Source: Phragmites australis (Eukaryota > Streptophyta > Magnoliopsida > Poales > Poaceae). Taken from it: a DNA stretch of 64,000 nt. Position 1 is the first letter of the stretch; the number at the start of each line of letters is the position of its first letter. Below are positions 55,670-64,000 of this stretch, piece by piece. Position numbers and translations under genes: made by a program. The stretch spans positions 17,023,819-17,087,818 of the forward strand of contig NC_084924.1 in the NCBI RefSeq assembly GCF_958298935.1, given 5' to 3'. The notes beneath the pieces were generated by a model. The model worked only from the letters and a program-made list of their open reading frames with translations, was not told where the DNA came from and did no database searches.

Positions 55670-57535
55670 CACTTACAACTACAAAAACTATTTTCTAAAA
55701 TATCTAGATTTTATTTCTACAGATGATTCATATAACAAATTATCTGTATAATAAGTTATGATACTGTACGGTTTTGGACCGCCTGTAAAAACTAATTTCC
55801 ATAGACGATTCTTCCACTTATGTGAATCGTCTGTGTTTATTAGTTTTCACAAGCGGACTTTTATGTGAACTACCTATAATAATCTCTCCATAAATAGTAA
55901 CTCTAGGCGGGGAGCTCGATTCAGACAAAGAGTTCGCTGTATCCAAACAGTAGAGCTCAAAGGTGGCCGCGGATTTTTAAAACAGAGAGAAAATGTTTTG
56001 TTTTTGAATTTCTTGAATGGACTATTTAAGGTAAGGGTATCTCATTTCTAACTAGCATTTTTTAAGTTTAGATTTAGATTTAAAGATTAATTAGGGTTTA
56101 AATGTGATCTAGAGATGTTCATGGTTCTAGTCATTTAGCTCATCGAAATAGTTAATATTTGTGGCCAATATTGATTCAACTGTGTAGATTCATATGATTC
56201 AAACATTATATTTAAAAAATATAGCTAGAATTTGATGTTTTTAGTACCTATGAGGTTTTATCATGAATGGGGATTTGTTGAATAAATCTAGATCTAGATC
56301 TAGATCTACAGAGAGAGGAAGAGGGAGAGAGAGTCATGAATCCACATTATTTTAAGCTACGGAGTTTACGGTGTTGCATTCGGTGCTTGAACTTCTAAGG
56401 TTAAAGATCAGCAATGGATGGTCGGATAAGAGTTTCTTGGATCTGTTGAGTCTCTTGGCAAACATACTTCCGAAGCCTAACTCCTTATCCGCCACCACTT
56501 ATCAGGCGAAGAAGCTTATCTATCCGTTGTCAATGGATGTGCAAAAAATACACACATGTTCGAACCATTGTATCCTCTGCCATAAAGAATATGAAGCCTT
56601 GGATATATGCCTAGTGTGCAATGCGAGTCGGTATGAGGAATAATGATTGTGAGGACGAAGATGCTTCTACCAATGCAAAAAAGAAGAGTAATGCTGGTCG
56701 TGATGAAGAAGATACTTCTTCCAATGCGGAGAAGAAGAGAAGAAGTCCTGCCATGGTGATGTAGTACCTGCTAGTGATCTTCCGCTTGCAGCGTTTGTAC
56801 TCGAACCCTAGAGACTTTAAATTGATGCTTTGGCATTTCCATAAACGCAAGAAGGATGGAACTAAGCTTCGACACCCCGCTGATGCTAGCCAATGGAGAA
56901 AGTTTGATGCTATGTATCCAGATTTCGCTGAAGAACCAAGGAATGTAAGGTTCGCGTTGAGTACGGATGGAATGAATCCTTTCGGTGACATGAACACCTC
57001 ATATAGCACTTGGCCAATGGTCCTAGCCATCTACAACCTTCCTCCATGGCTATGTATGAAGCGGACGTACCTTATGTTATTCATTCTTATCCAAGGACTG
57101 AACAACCTGGCAACAATATAGATGTGTTTCTGGAAGCACTGATGGAAGATATGGTAAAACTGTGGAACGATAGGGTCTGGGTGTGGGATGATTTTCGATG
57201 ACAGTACTTCACACTGAAAGATGTGATTTTTTTACCATTAGTGATTATCTCGTCCTTTTTTCCCTATCGGAACAATTTAAAGGAAAGCATGGATGTATAG
57301 TGTGCTTGGATGAAATCGCGTCTATGTACCTTCTGTAATCACAGAAGATAGTATACAAGCGACACTAATGGTTCTTACTCAAAACTCACAAATACCGTAA
57401 GATGAAGAAATATTTTGACAATACGATTGAGCAAGGTACTGGCCCAAAACCTCACAGCAGGACACTAGTGCTTGAAATTGTCAAGAGCATCAAGATTATT
57501 TTTGGGAAGGCACTGAAGAGTACATGAACCTAATG
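55670..57535 (+). mobile_element. CACTA (En/Spm) fragment with TNP2 transposase
   Basis: ACTACAAAAACTATTTTCTA at 55676 resembles a CACTA terminus of the CACTACAAxAAAC class, preceded by CACTTACA. It is followed by repeats of AGACGATTC / GAATCGTCTGT (55720-55870), a subterminal array unlike those of the two other CACTA elements here. A transposase frame follows at 56371. The right half is absent; homology fades after about 57530. Confidence 0.75.
56371..57535 (+). pseudogene. TNP2-like CACTA transposase, N-terminal half
   Basis: 56371-56640 reads LRLKISNGWSDKSFLDLLSL, LPKPNSLSATTYQAKKLIYP, KIHTCSNHCILCHKEYEALD and CLVCNASRYEE, then a stop; this is the Cys-rich region of plant TNP2 transposases. 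After a repeat-rich gap, 56774-57121 reads IFRLQRLYSNPRDFKLMLWH, KLRHPADASQWRKFDAMYP and LSTDGMNPFGDMNTSYSTWP, YNLPPWLCMKRTYLM. One frame change later: NNIDVFLEALMEDMVKLWND (57100-57180). The frame then breaks up. Truncated well before the end of the family. Confidence 0.88.
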
Positions 57536-57614
57536 AGTCACACACTTAATTGGTTGCAACAAAACATACGAATTGGATTCGTATATGGGGTTGATTGGAT
57601 TGTGATCTATGAGG

Positions 57615-58213
57615 TGTTAGAGTCCTAAAGGGCTTCCAACATGGGAGCCCATTAGTGAGCTCTATATAAGGAGATGTGTGTGGTGGGGCGTGGTGACATG
57701 AGCCACTCCAAAACCCTAGCTGCAACCCTCCACATAATTTCCTAAAACCCTAGCCACGCGCGTAGTGCTAGCACATCAGCGTTCGGTGATCCTGCCCAGT
57801 ACGTGTGGATACCGTAGAGGCGCTGCTACTATTGCGAAGCTGATCTCCTCGGTGTGGAGCATGACGCAACCGCTCAGAGCTGGTCGAGGAGCGATAGACC
57901 TTCTTGAGGAACTGGTCGATAAGCACGACCACCTTCTTGGAACTAGTCGAGCAGCTGGTCGAGAAGCATGGTCACATGCTCGGAGCTGGTCAAGTAGTGT
58001 GACCACATGCACAGGGCTGGTCACATATCTGATCGAGAAGCTACTCGAGAAGTTTGATACGCATGATATTGGATTGGTCTACTACAACTCTTCTTTCACT
58101 GCATTGTATGTCAAGTGGTAACGATCTATGATATTCTACTTGCATGGTTTCCTGAGCGAATGCGGTAGAAAAATTTTGTTTTTAGGCTAGCATAGCCAAC
58201 CTGTTCTCCAACA
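57615..58213 (+). repeat. probable copia LTR fragment or solo LTR
   Basis: Ends TGTTAGAG...CTCCAACA are near-perfect inverted complements. A TATA-like CTCTATATAAGG lies at about 57661-57672, followed by CTAAAACCCTAGCC. Flanking pentamers TGAGG and CAGCC do not match, so it is not a clean solo LTR. Confidence 0.5.
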
Positions 58214-58262
58214 CAGCCCTCTCTTGTTTTCCTGGAAGCTATTCCACCACCTTTTGAGGACT

Positions 58263-60200
58263 CTAAGTAGGAATAACACCCTTGCCCATGTCTTCACTAG
58301 TAGTAGTCCCAATATCCAACTGCTTTATGGTACATGAGCCATCCAATTCACTACTCTCTAGAGATGGGATGCCAAGCAAGTCAGAGCCATGATGGACTTT
58401 GTGCTGATCAGGAAAGGAACAACTAACCAACCCAATAAAAGGGGAATCATTTTTGGGCAGTGGAGGATAATCAATAATGACATTTTTAGGTAATCCATCA
58501 GACAACATGTCATCCTCATCATCACTTGAGTCAATATCTTGTAATGCATCTATTTTCTCTTTGTCCCCATCTGCAGAGGGTTGTAAGAAGGAGGTCTCCT
58601 AAGGTAAAGGGACTAGCCTGTGAGGGCCACTCAGAGTAGCTAACCCACAACTGCCATGCATAGGAACAAACTTTGAGGTAGACAAGACTTTTGGGGAGCA
58701 GATTTGGGATGAGGATTTAGTGGAACCAAAGAAGAAGCATTCTTCAGATAAGTACTATTGCCACTTTTATAGATAGAGGAGGAGACAGCTTTGTTAGGTT
58801 CAACTCTAGCCTTCTTATGGGTTCTCTAACTAAGGTTAGGTACAGAGGAGCCTTGGATTTGTCCTCTATAAGAAGCATAGGAAAAAGTTCTATCCTTGGG
58901 GTCTCGGAAGCCATAAGTTCTCTTTCAAACACAAAGTCATAAAAGAAATAACCATCCAGCATAGCAAGGCACCCCTCAGCCATAGCTAGAACCTTAGTGA
59001 CATCCCTACATCCAATTTTAAGTCAGACAAAGTCCTGCTTACACATACTCAACTTATCATTTTCAAGAGTAAGCCCCACTAGAGAACCAACATACGCCAG
59101 CACTGGATTAGACCTACATTCATGTGAAATTTTCTTGACCCGAAACCAAGCACTTTGTAAAACACCCTTTGCACCCACAACAGGATCCCAAAGGGAGACT
59201 CTAATGTCAGCAGAGGCTCTGCGCATGCCCATCGTAGTGAAGTGAGCCCAGTCTTCAATCTTTTTAGCATTTGGAAAGCACATACTAAACTGAGTATCAG
59301 ATCATTACTTAGCATGACAACGCCAAGAATTACCAAAGATATCTTGAAATTCATGTTCTATTTGATGTGTGGTAGCCGAGTCTCGAACAACTGTGATCAT
59401 AAACTAGCCCGCTCTTTAACCGCATTGGCATTTGGAACATTCTCAATGAAGAAGAAGGCTTGTCCCTCACACTAAGTACCACACATCGGTGCAACAAACT
59501 CCCAAGTTATTTTCTTAGGGCATAATTTGGAACCATGACCCTCCTGGCCACATCGAACACATCTAAGAGCGGAAGGGCATGCACTAACACGGTGATCAAA
59601 GGAACCACAACCATAACACGCACCCACCGCAAAATCATCACCCTGATCCTAATTCATACTAGAAGAAGAGGATTGAGGAAAGCGCTGGATAGTAAGCGCA
59701 CTAGATATGCCAGAGGTAAGGGATGCAGAGACAATGATGATGGTGCTAGAGGGTGGCCTCTCCCTCATTGCACCCTACTATCATTGCCTTGTGGATCAGG
59801 ACGGTGTTCCTGACGCATCTCTTCCCGATGATCCAAACGATCTCGATTGTCTTCCGCAGTGACCACCGCCACCCAGTGGTCAGTAGAGGATTGATCCATC
59901 AGCTGGGAGGTCATAGGTGGCGAAGGAGCTCCAGAAGGAATTTGGGGGGGGGGGGGAGGGGGACGGATCTGGACGTGCTTCACCAGATCCCGTTGATTGC
60001 CAGGATCGATTAGGGCCACCCCCACCAAACCCACTCCAGGTAGGTGTCCAACCATATCCACGACCATAACTGCTAGATCCAAAGCCATCTCAACGAGCAC
60101 CCCAGTTGTTGCAGCCAACCATGATTGTTGGAGCAAGAACCCGTGGAGGAATCGCCTGAGTAGATGCAACTTCAGAGAACGACCTCGTATTTTTGGTCAC
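58263..60200 (-). pseudogene. retroelement-associated protein with two CCHC knuckles and a DUF4283-like domain
   Basis: Minus strand, from 60200 down: Gly/Pro-rich N-terminus (SSSYGRGYGWTPTWSGFGGG), then two zinc knuckles near 59530-59620, CYGCGSFDHRVSAC and CVRCGQEGHGSKLC, both with all CCHC residues. Then ENVPNANAVKERASLMITVV, FQDIFGNSWRCHAK, and MCFPNAKKIEDWAHFTTMGM and VGAKGVLQSAWFRVKKI (59023-59354). Then AMAEGCLAMLDGYFFYDFVFEREL (58744-58983) and a Leu/Pro-rich tail to 58263. This architecture is common in grass genomes near LINE-like repeats; it may be a nucleic-acid chaperone. Stops at several points, including one after PMCGT. Confidence 0.7.
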
Positions 60201-60700
60201 CGATCCTTTGCAATTCGAGAATAGAGGATGGGGTGGGGAGACCGAAAGTGACACAACAACCACCGCAAAGAGGGATTAGGGACGAATGGGGCAACTAGTC
60301 TAGGTTAGGGTTATGTAATCCAGAGGCATCAATAGCATCGGATGGATGCTAAGTAGGTAAAGCAGCACGCGAATGGCAGAAACCCAAAACTACTCCTCGA
60401 CCCTGCCCCCACGATATGCTGGCACCCTGGCCCCTCCTGTAGACCAGGATCCATGGTGCCCGAGCAAACCATGTCACACGGAGCATGGCCCAGAATCCCC
60501 GGAAAGATATGCGCATTGTGCCAGGCCATGACACACACAAATGAACCATAAGATCGAAGACGAGTGAAGGGTGGAAAAAACCAAGCCTCGGGATGTGAGA
60601 TTGAGAAGCGGCAAACTCCCTAGCCACCGCCGCCGTGGGAAGGAGCATCGCTGGTGGCGCCTTGGTGGAGGGGCGTTGTCGCCACACCCGCATCATAGAG
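60201..60700 (-). other. probable 5' region of the zinc-knuckle gene
   Basis: GC-rich, CCTAACC-containing sequence upstream of the minus-strand gene. The minus-strand open frame at 60349-60696 (115 codons) has no recognisable domain. Confidence 0.3.
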
Positions 60701-60710
60701 AGATTGTCGT

Positions 60711-62010
60711 TTGGTGAACTTCTGTCTTTTGGTTGAGTCGTTAAACTTTATGAAGTATATTTCTACTGTGCAATATATGATTAAAGTTAATAGGGATATA
60801 TTATACCGATGTGTTCACTCCTTCCAAGCGACTTCAGCAGGGACTTCCAAGCTTTCTTGGCATTACTCCATAAAGCCGAGCAGCGGGATACATTGTCTGG
60901 AGTGAGAGTTTGCCAAAATGCACCTATCGTGTCTCATTTATTCTTTGCTGATGACTCGCTTCTATGATAAAGGCAAATGTACAAGAAGCAAATACTCTCA
61001 AGGAGATTTTGCAGCTGTATGAGAACTGTTCTGGACAGTGTGTAAACGTGGAGAAGTCGGCAATCATGTTTAGAGGATCATAGGAGAAGTAATTGGAGCA
61101 ATGGAGAAGTACAGCATGGAATGACAAGTACTTCGGCCTACCTGTATATATCGGTAAATCAGGTGGGGGGGGGGGGACTTTGCCTATTTGAAAGATAGAA
61201 TCTGGAGTTGTATTCAGGGGTGGAAGGAGAAGCTATTATTGAAGGTGGGTAAACAAGTCTTGACTCCATCCCAATATATGCCATGTCCTTCTTTTATTTG
61301 ACTGAGGGATTTTGTGATGAGTTAAGCACAATGATATGCAAATTAAATTCTGGTGGAGCCAGGTAGGATGATGAGCATAAATTGCACTGGATTAGCTGGG
61401 AGAAACTCAGACAACCGAAAGGCAATTTCGTGATCTACATAGTTTCAATGTCGCCATCTTAACACCTCAAGCATGGAGATTGCTTTTGAACCCGGAAACT
61501 AGTCTCTGTGCTAGAGTTCTGAGGGCTAAGTACTTCCCCGGAAGGAATGTACTGGAAGCGAAGCCGAGGGACGAGATGTCAAATGCGTGTTGGAGTATGC
61601 ATGGTATTTGACCTCGTCAAGAAAGGAGTAATTTGGAGAATCGGAGATGGCTCGACAGTGGATATATAGCACGATCCGTGGATTCCTCGTTCATGGACAA
61701 GAAGGGTGATATCTAACAGAGGTAACAATGTGATAAACATGGTATCGGATTTGATCAATCCGAAAGTCTGCCTGCAATGTGTTGAAGAGCAGCTACAACA
61801 AATTTCCGGTGTGGCATTTCTACTTGAAAGTGCTATTTTCAATTAAGTCTGCCTACAACCTGCTAGTCTTCGGTACAGGAGAAAGGTGAACCATTTATGG
61901 CCGAATATTTGGTCCCTGCCGTGCCCGAGCATAGTTAAAATCTTCCTGTGGAGATCTGCACAAAACAGCCTTGCAGTTAGTACTAAGAAGAGTCAACGTT
62001 TATGATACTC
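60711..62010 (+). pseudogene. L1-type LINE reverse transcriptase fragment
   Basis: Begins ESLNFMKYISTVQYMIKVN (RT, about 60735-60790), then PSKRLQQG near 60817 where the family has PSRGLRQGDPLSPYLF; about 20 codons are lost here. HLFFADDSLL (60930-60960) keeps the catalytic FADD. A frameshift follows, then KANVQEANTLKEILQLYENC and SGQCVNVEKSAIMF (60970-61080), FAYLKDRIWS-like and WKEKLLLKVGKQV (61180-61260), and LLLNPETSLCARVLRAKYFP (61470-61540). Both ends are truncated. A G run at 61165-61176 lies in the frame. Orientation is opposite to the zinc-knuckle gene, so they are probably separate insertions. Confidence 0.85.
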
Positions 62011-62499
62011 GCTGCCTTTTTCATGTCGGAGGCTCGATGGGGATGGGGCCAAGTTTCCAAAAACTTGAGTGCGCCAAGAAATTAATTAAAATAAATCAAA
62101 TAAAATTTGCCAACCTTTGAAATTTTCCTAAACTTTTTGTTTTTGTTGGCTAGTGTGCTTTGTTGTTGATAGTTCTTTAGTGATGCTAGTTAAGCAAGTA
62201 ATAGGAAAGGGATATAGGAATGGAAAAAGGGAGAAGAAACCCTGTTGATCCGGGCCGGAAAACCTCCCCTCAGCTAATTTTCTTTCTTCCTCTCTCCGGC
62301 CCGATCTCCTCTCCCATCCCAGGGCTTGGCCCATCTTCCAGCCTTCCTCTTCGCTGGGCCACGCAGTTTCCCCTGGGCAGAACCAAGCCGGCCATTTCTT
62401 CCTCAGCACAGCCACCCTCTTCCTCCCCGAATTCTTTTTATATTTTTTCATTAAAAAAATTAAATAAATAGATTCTTGGTGGCAAGAATTACAAAAGTA
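62011..62499. other. unassigned region
   Basis: AT-rich to 62210, then pyrimidine-rich (62270-62430) like the GGCCC-rich U5 of some grass LTRs. No terminal repeats seen. Confidence 0.35.
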
Positions 62500-62740
62500 G
62501 TCACCTACCGTCCCTTGAGAGGGGCAGAGGACGGTAAGAAATCCTAACCGCCTATTGAGAGGGTGGGTGGTCTAACCGCTCCTTGAGAGGGTGGTAAGGG
62601 GCCTAACCGCCCTCTCAAAGGGCGGATAGAGGGTAAGGGCTTCCCGCCTGTGCGCCCCCTTACCGCCCTCTGTTAGGCCCCTTACCGCCCTCTCAGGGGG
62701 CAGTAAGGAGGTAGGCTCGCGCACCCCCTCTTCCCTTCTC
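62500..62740. repeat. cluster of ACCGCCCTCTCAAGGGCGGT-like palindromic repeats
   Basis: About eight degenerate copies, in both orientations, of ACCG(C/T)CC(T/C)TTGAGAGGG and CCTTACCGCCCTCT, e.g. at 62503, 62548, 62575, 62608, 62660 and 62682. Such blocks can fold into hairpins. Position before a MuDR-type gene suggests part of a MULE terminal region, which is inference. Confidence 0.6.
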
Positions 62741-63084
62741 TATGAAAGGGTGAAAAATAAGGATAAATCCTCATTTTAATTCGAAAAAAGAGAAAAGTCT
62801 GAAGAAGAGAGCGCAATGAAGCCCTGCTGTTTTTGATCGGCAGATTTGAAGAGAACTTTCCGGTAATTTCTTTTATACTTATATTGTTGTTAATAAGTAA
62901 AATAGCATTATATGATATAGGGTTTAGACATGTATGATCTAGAGTTTAGGGTTTAGAAAATGATGTATTTAGTAGAATATTGTCAATATTAATTACAACA
63001 TGGTAGGATAGCAATTAAATACATAGTAGTATTTGTAGTATGGTAGTTTCGAATATGTAGATTGTACAGAGTAATAATTGTATA
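62741..63084. other. AT-rich region upstream of the MuDR-like exon
   Basis: Intron-like sequence with GGGTTTAG repeats near 62920-62955. No coding signal. Confidence 0.4.
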
Positions 63085-63715
63085 AGGTATTTTTTATGGG
63101 ACTTGTAAATACTTTATTGATCGATACGCAGCTGCTTCCAAGGTAATGGAAGATAATCGTTTGCTTTACGGACGGATGCTATGTGAGTATATGGAGAAGG
63201 CCACAAAGAAGGCACACATGCATCGCGCTAATCAAGAGGGGACTGCGGAGCACAGGTCCAGTGTCCTGTGTCGAGATAAGGGTCGTAGGAGTGGAAGACA
63301 TGAGCAGTATGTGCAAGAGTGCGTGCTTAGGAGTGGGACATGCATTTGTACTTGCCAAAAGCCAGAATTACTTCACAAACCTTGTACACACGTCATAGCT
63401 GCGTGTGTGTTGCACAATATGCTTCCCAGGCAATATTTTTCAAAGTACTTCATGAAGGATCAGATATTGAACACCTAGAATCATGAGCTGTATGGTTACG
63501 GCATTGTTGATACTTTTACAAGTAATCTAGACCCTTCACGAATCTATGTGCCTGATTTGGAAAAGATGAAGAACACACTGGGTCGTTGACTAACTCATCA
63601 GATTCGCAACGATATAGATGAATCCGAGGCAGGTTCAAGGGTCAAGCGATGCAGCCAGTGCAATGAAACAGGTCACACATACAAGTATTGTCCTAAAAAT
63701 GTACCTGTTGTGTAG
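63085..63715 (+). pseudogene. MuDR-type transposase C-terminus: SWIM and CCHC zinc fingers
   Basis: A frame from about 63085 reads TCKYFIDRYAAASKVMEDNR, then LLYGRMLCEYMEKATKKAHM. A SWIM finger CICTCQKPELLHKPCTHVIA (C-x-C...C-x-H) is at about 63347-63406. The frame meets a TAG after QILNT (63477), continues as NHELYGYGIVDTFTSNLDPS, has a TGA near 63588, and then a zinc knuckle CSQCNETGHTYKYC at about 63652-63693, stopping at 63713-63715. SWIM followed by CCHC is the MuDR transposase ending. The catalytic core is not present upstream within 600 bases, so the 5' part is lost or beyond a long intron. Confidence 0.82.
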
Positions 63716-64000
63716 GTGAGTATTGCAGCGTGTTCTAGTGTAATTATATTTAGCGTACCTTGCTGTTATATTTGTACTTCGCTCTCTAGCATTTTAACCT
63801 TACATTTGTAAGTACATGTCGCAATATATTCATGTTACTTTTCATATAATAGACTATACGTATTAATCATGTACATATAGTTGCAATGTAAATTTTCATT
63901 CAATATATATTGTTCTTGTCTACGTGTTGCAATATATTAATTTACATGTGGTTTTAATGCAGATATGACGCACCCTCCGATCCCCGAGCTTCTCAACCCC
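63716..64000 (+). other. downstream region with possible splice sites, cut by the window edge
   Basis: A donor-like GTGAGT follows the stop directly at 63716, and an acceptor TTTAATGCAG ends at 63962. The next bases give ATGACGCACCCTCCGATCCC (MTHPPIPELLNP). That start is similar in style to plant mobile domain proteins, but only 12 residues are visible. Confidence 0.35.

Noticed and set aside
55468..55698. 76-codon plus-strand hydrophobic frame (MAPPAVVRLLSFLRV) as a secreted peptide gene
   Set aside because: It has a signal-peptide-like start by composition only; no family resemblance, no promoter evidence, and it runs into the CACTA end.
59765..60169. 134-codon minus-strand frame as an independent gene
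   Set aside because: It overlaps the Gly/Pro-rich N-terminal part of the zinc-knuckle pseudogene in another frame and has no domain of its own.
63085..63715. Domesticated MULE-derived host gene (FAR1 or MUSTANG type)
   Set aside because: Two in-frame stops in about 200 codons and no visible upstream core argue for a decayed transposon copy.

Overview
This window looks like repeat-rich nuclear DNA of a grass, probably a panicoid, from a heterochromatic or gene-poor stretch. The evidence is CACTA transposons with arrays of the ATCACTGCCGGT-type subterminal motif, Tat-lineage Ty3/gypsy and grass-type Ty1/copia elements, an Ac/Ds-like hAT element, a Stowaway MITE, plant L1-type LINEs and Mutator-like elements. 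I found no host gene that I would defend. Almost every coding segment is a transposable-element gene broken by stops, frameshifts or deletions.

Layout. 1-3.7 kb: 3' part of a degenerate copia element (+) with its LTR, cut by the window edge. 3.76-4.36 kb: a 601-bp Ds-like hAT element with a perfect 8-bp target duplication. 4.86-23.59 kb: a CACTA-bounded composite (no matching 3-bp duplication) holding a probable long solo LTR (7.3-10.1 kb), an 11.3-kb Tat-type gypsy element with both LTRs (11.24-22.59 kb, minus strand), and a Stowaway MITE (23.14-23.41 kb). The gypsy element carries an intron-bearing extra gene antisense to gag-pol. 23.89-28.77 kb: a copia-type element with tRNA-Met primer site, gag only and 4/5 matching target duplications. 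28.93-29.64 kb: an unidentified repeat that recurs at 54.11-54.71 kb.

29.9-43 kb: a minus-strand L1-type LINE split by a second CACTA element (34.33-41.60 kb), which holds remnants of both CACTA proteins, a 43-bp minisatellite and a tRNA-like sequence. 43-47.3 kb: a minus-strand copia element missing the end of pol. 48.2-53.8 kb: a Mutator-like element with inverted arms of about 1 kb and a degenerate transposase. A 1455-bp solo LTR with hairpin-forming tandem repeats sits inside its left arm. 55.7-57.5 kb: a CACTA TNP2 transposase fragment (+), followed by an LTR-like piece. 58.2-60.2 kb: a minus-strand double zinc-knuckle/DUF4283-like pseudogene. 60.7-62 kb: a plus-strand LINE reverse-transcriptase fragment. 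62.5-64 kb: palindromic GC repeats and the C-terminus of a MuDR-type transposase (SWIM and CCHC fingers) running to the window edge.

The genes do not form one system; they are layers of nested insertions whose order can be read. The observations most worth follow-up are the spliced antisense gene in the gypsy element, two palindromic repeat arrays just upstream of LTR TATA boxes, the sharply bounded unknown repeat pair, and the MULE arm split by the solo LTR.
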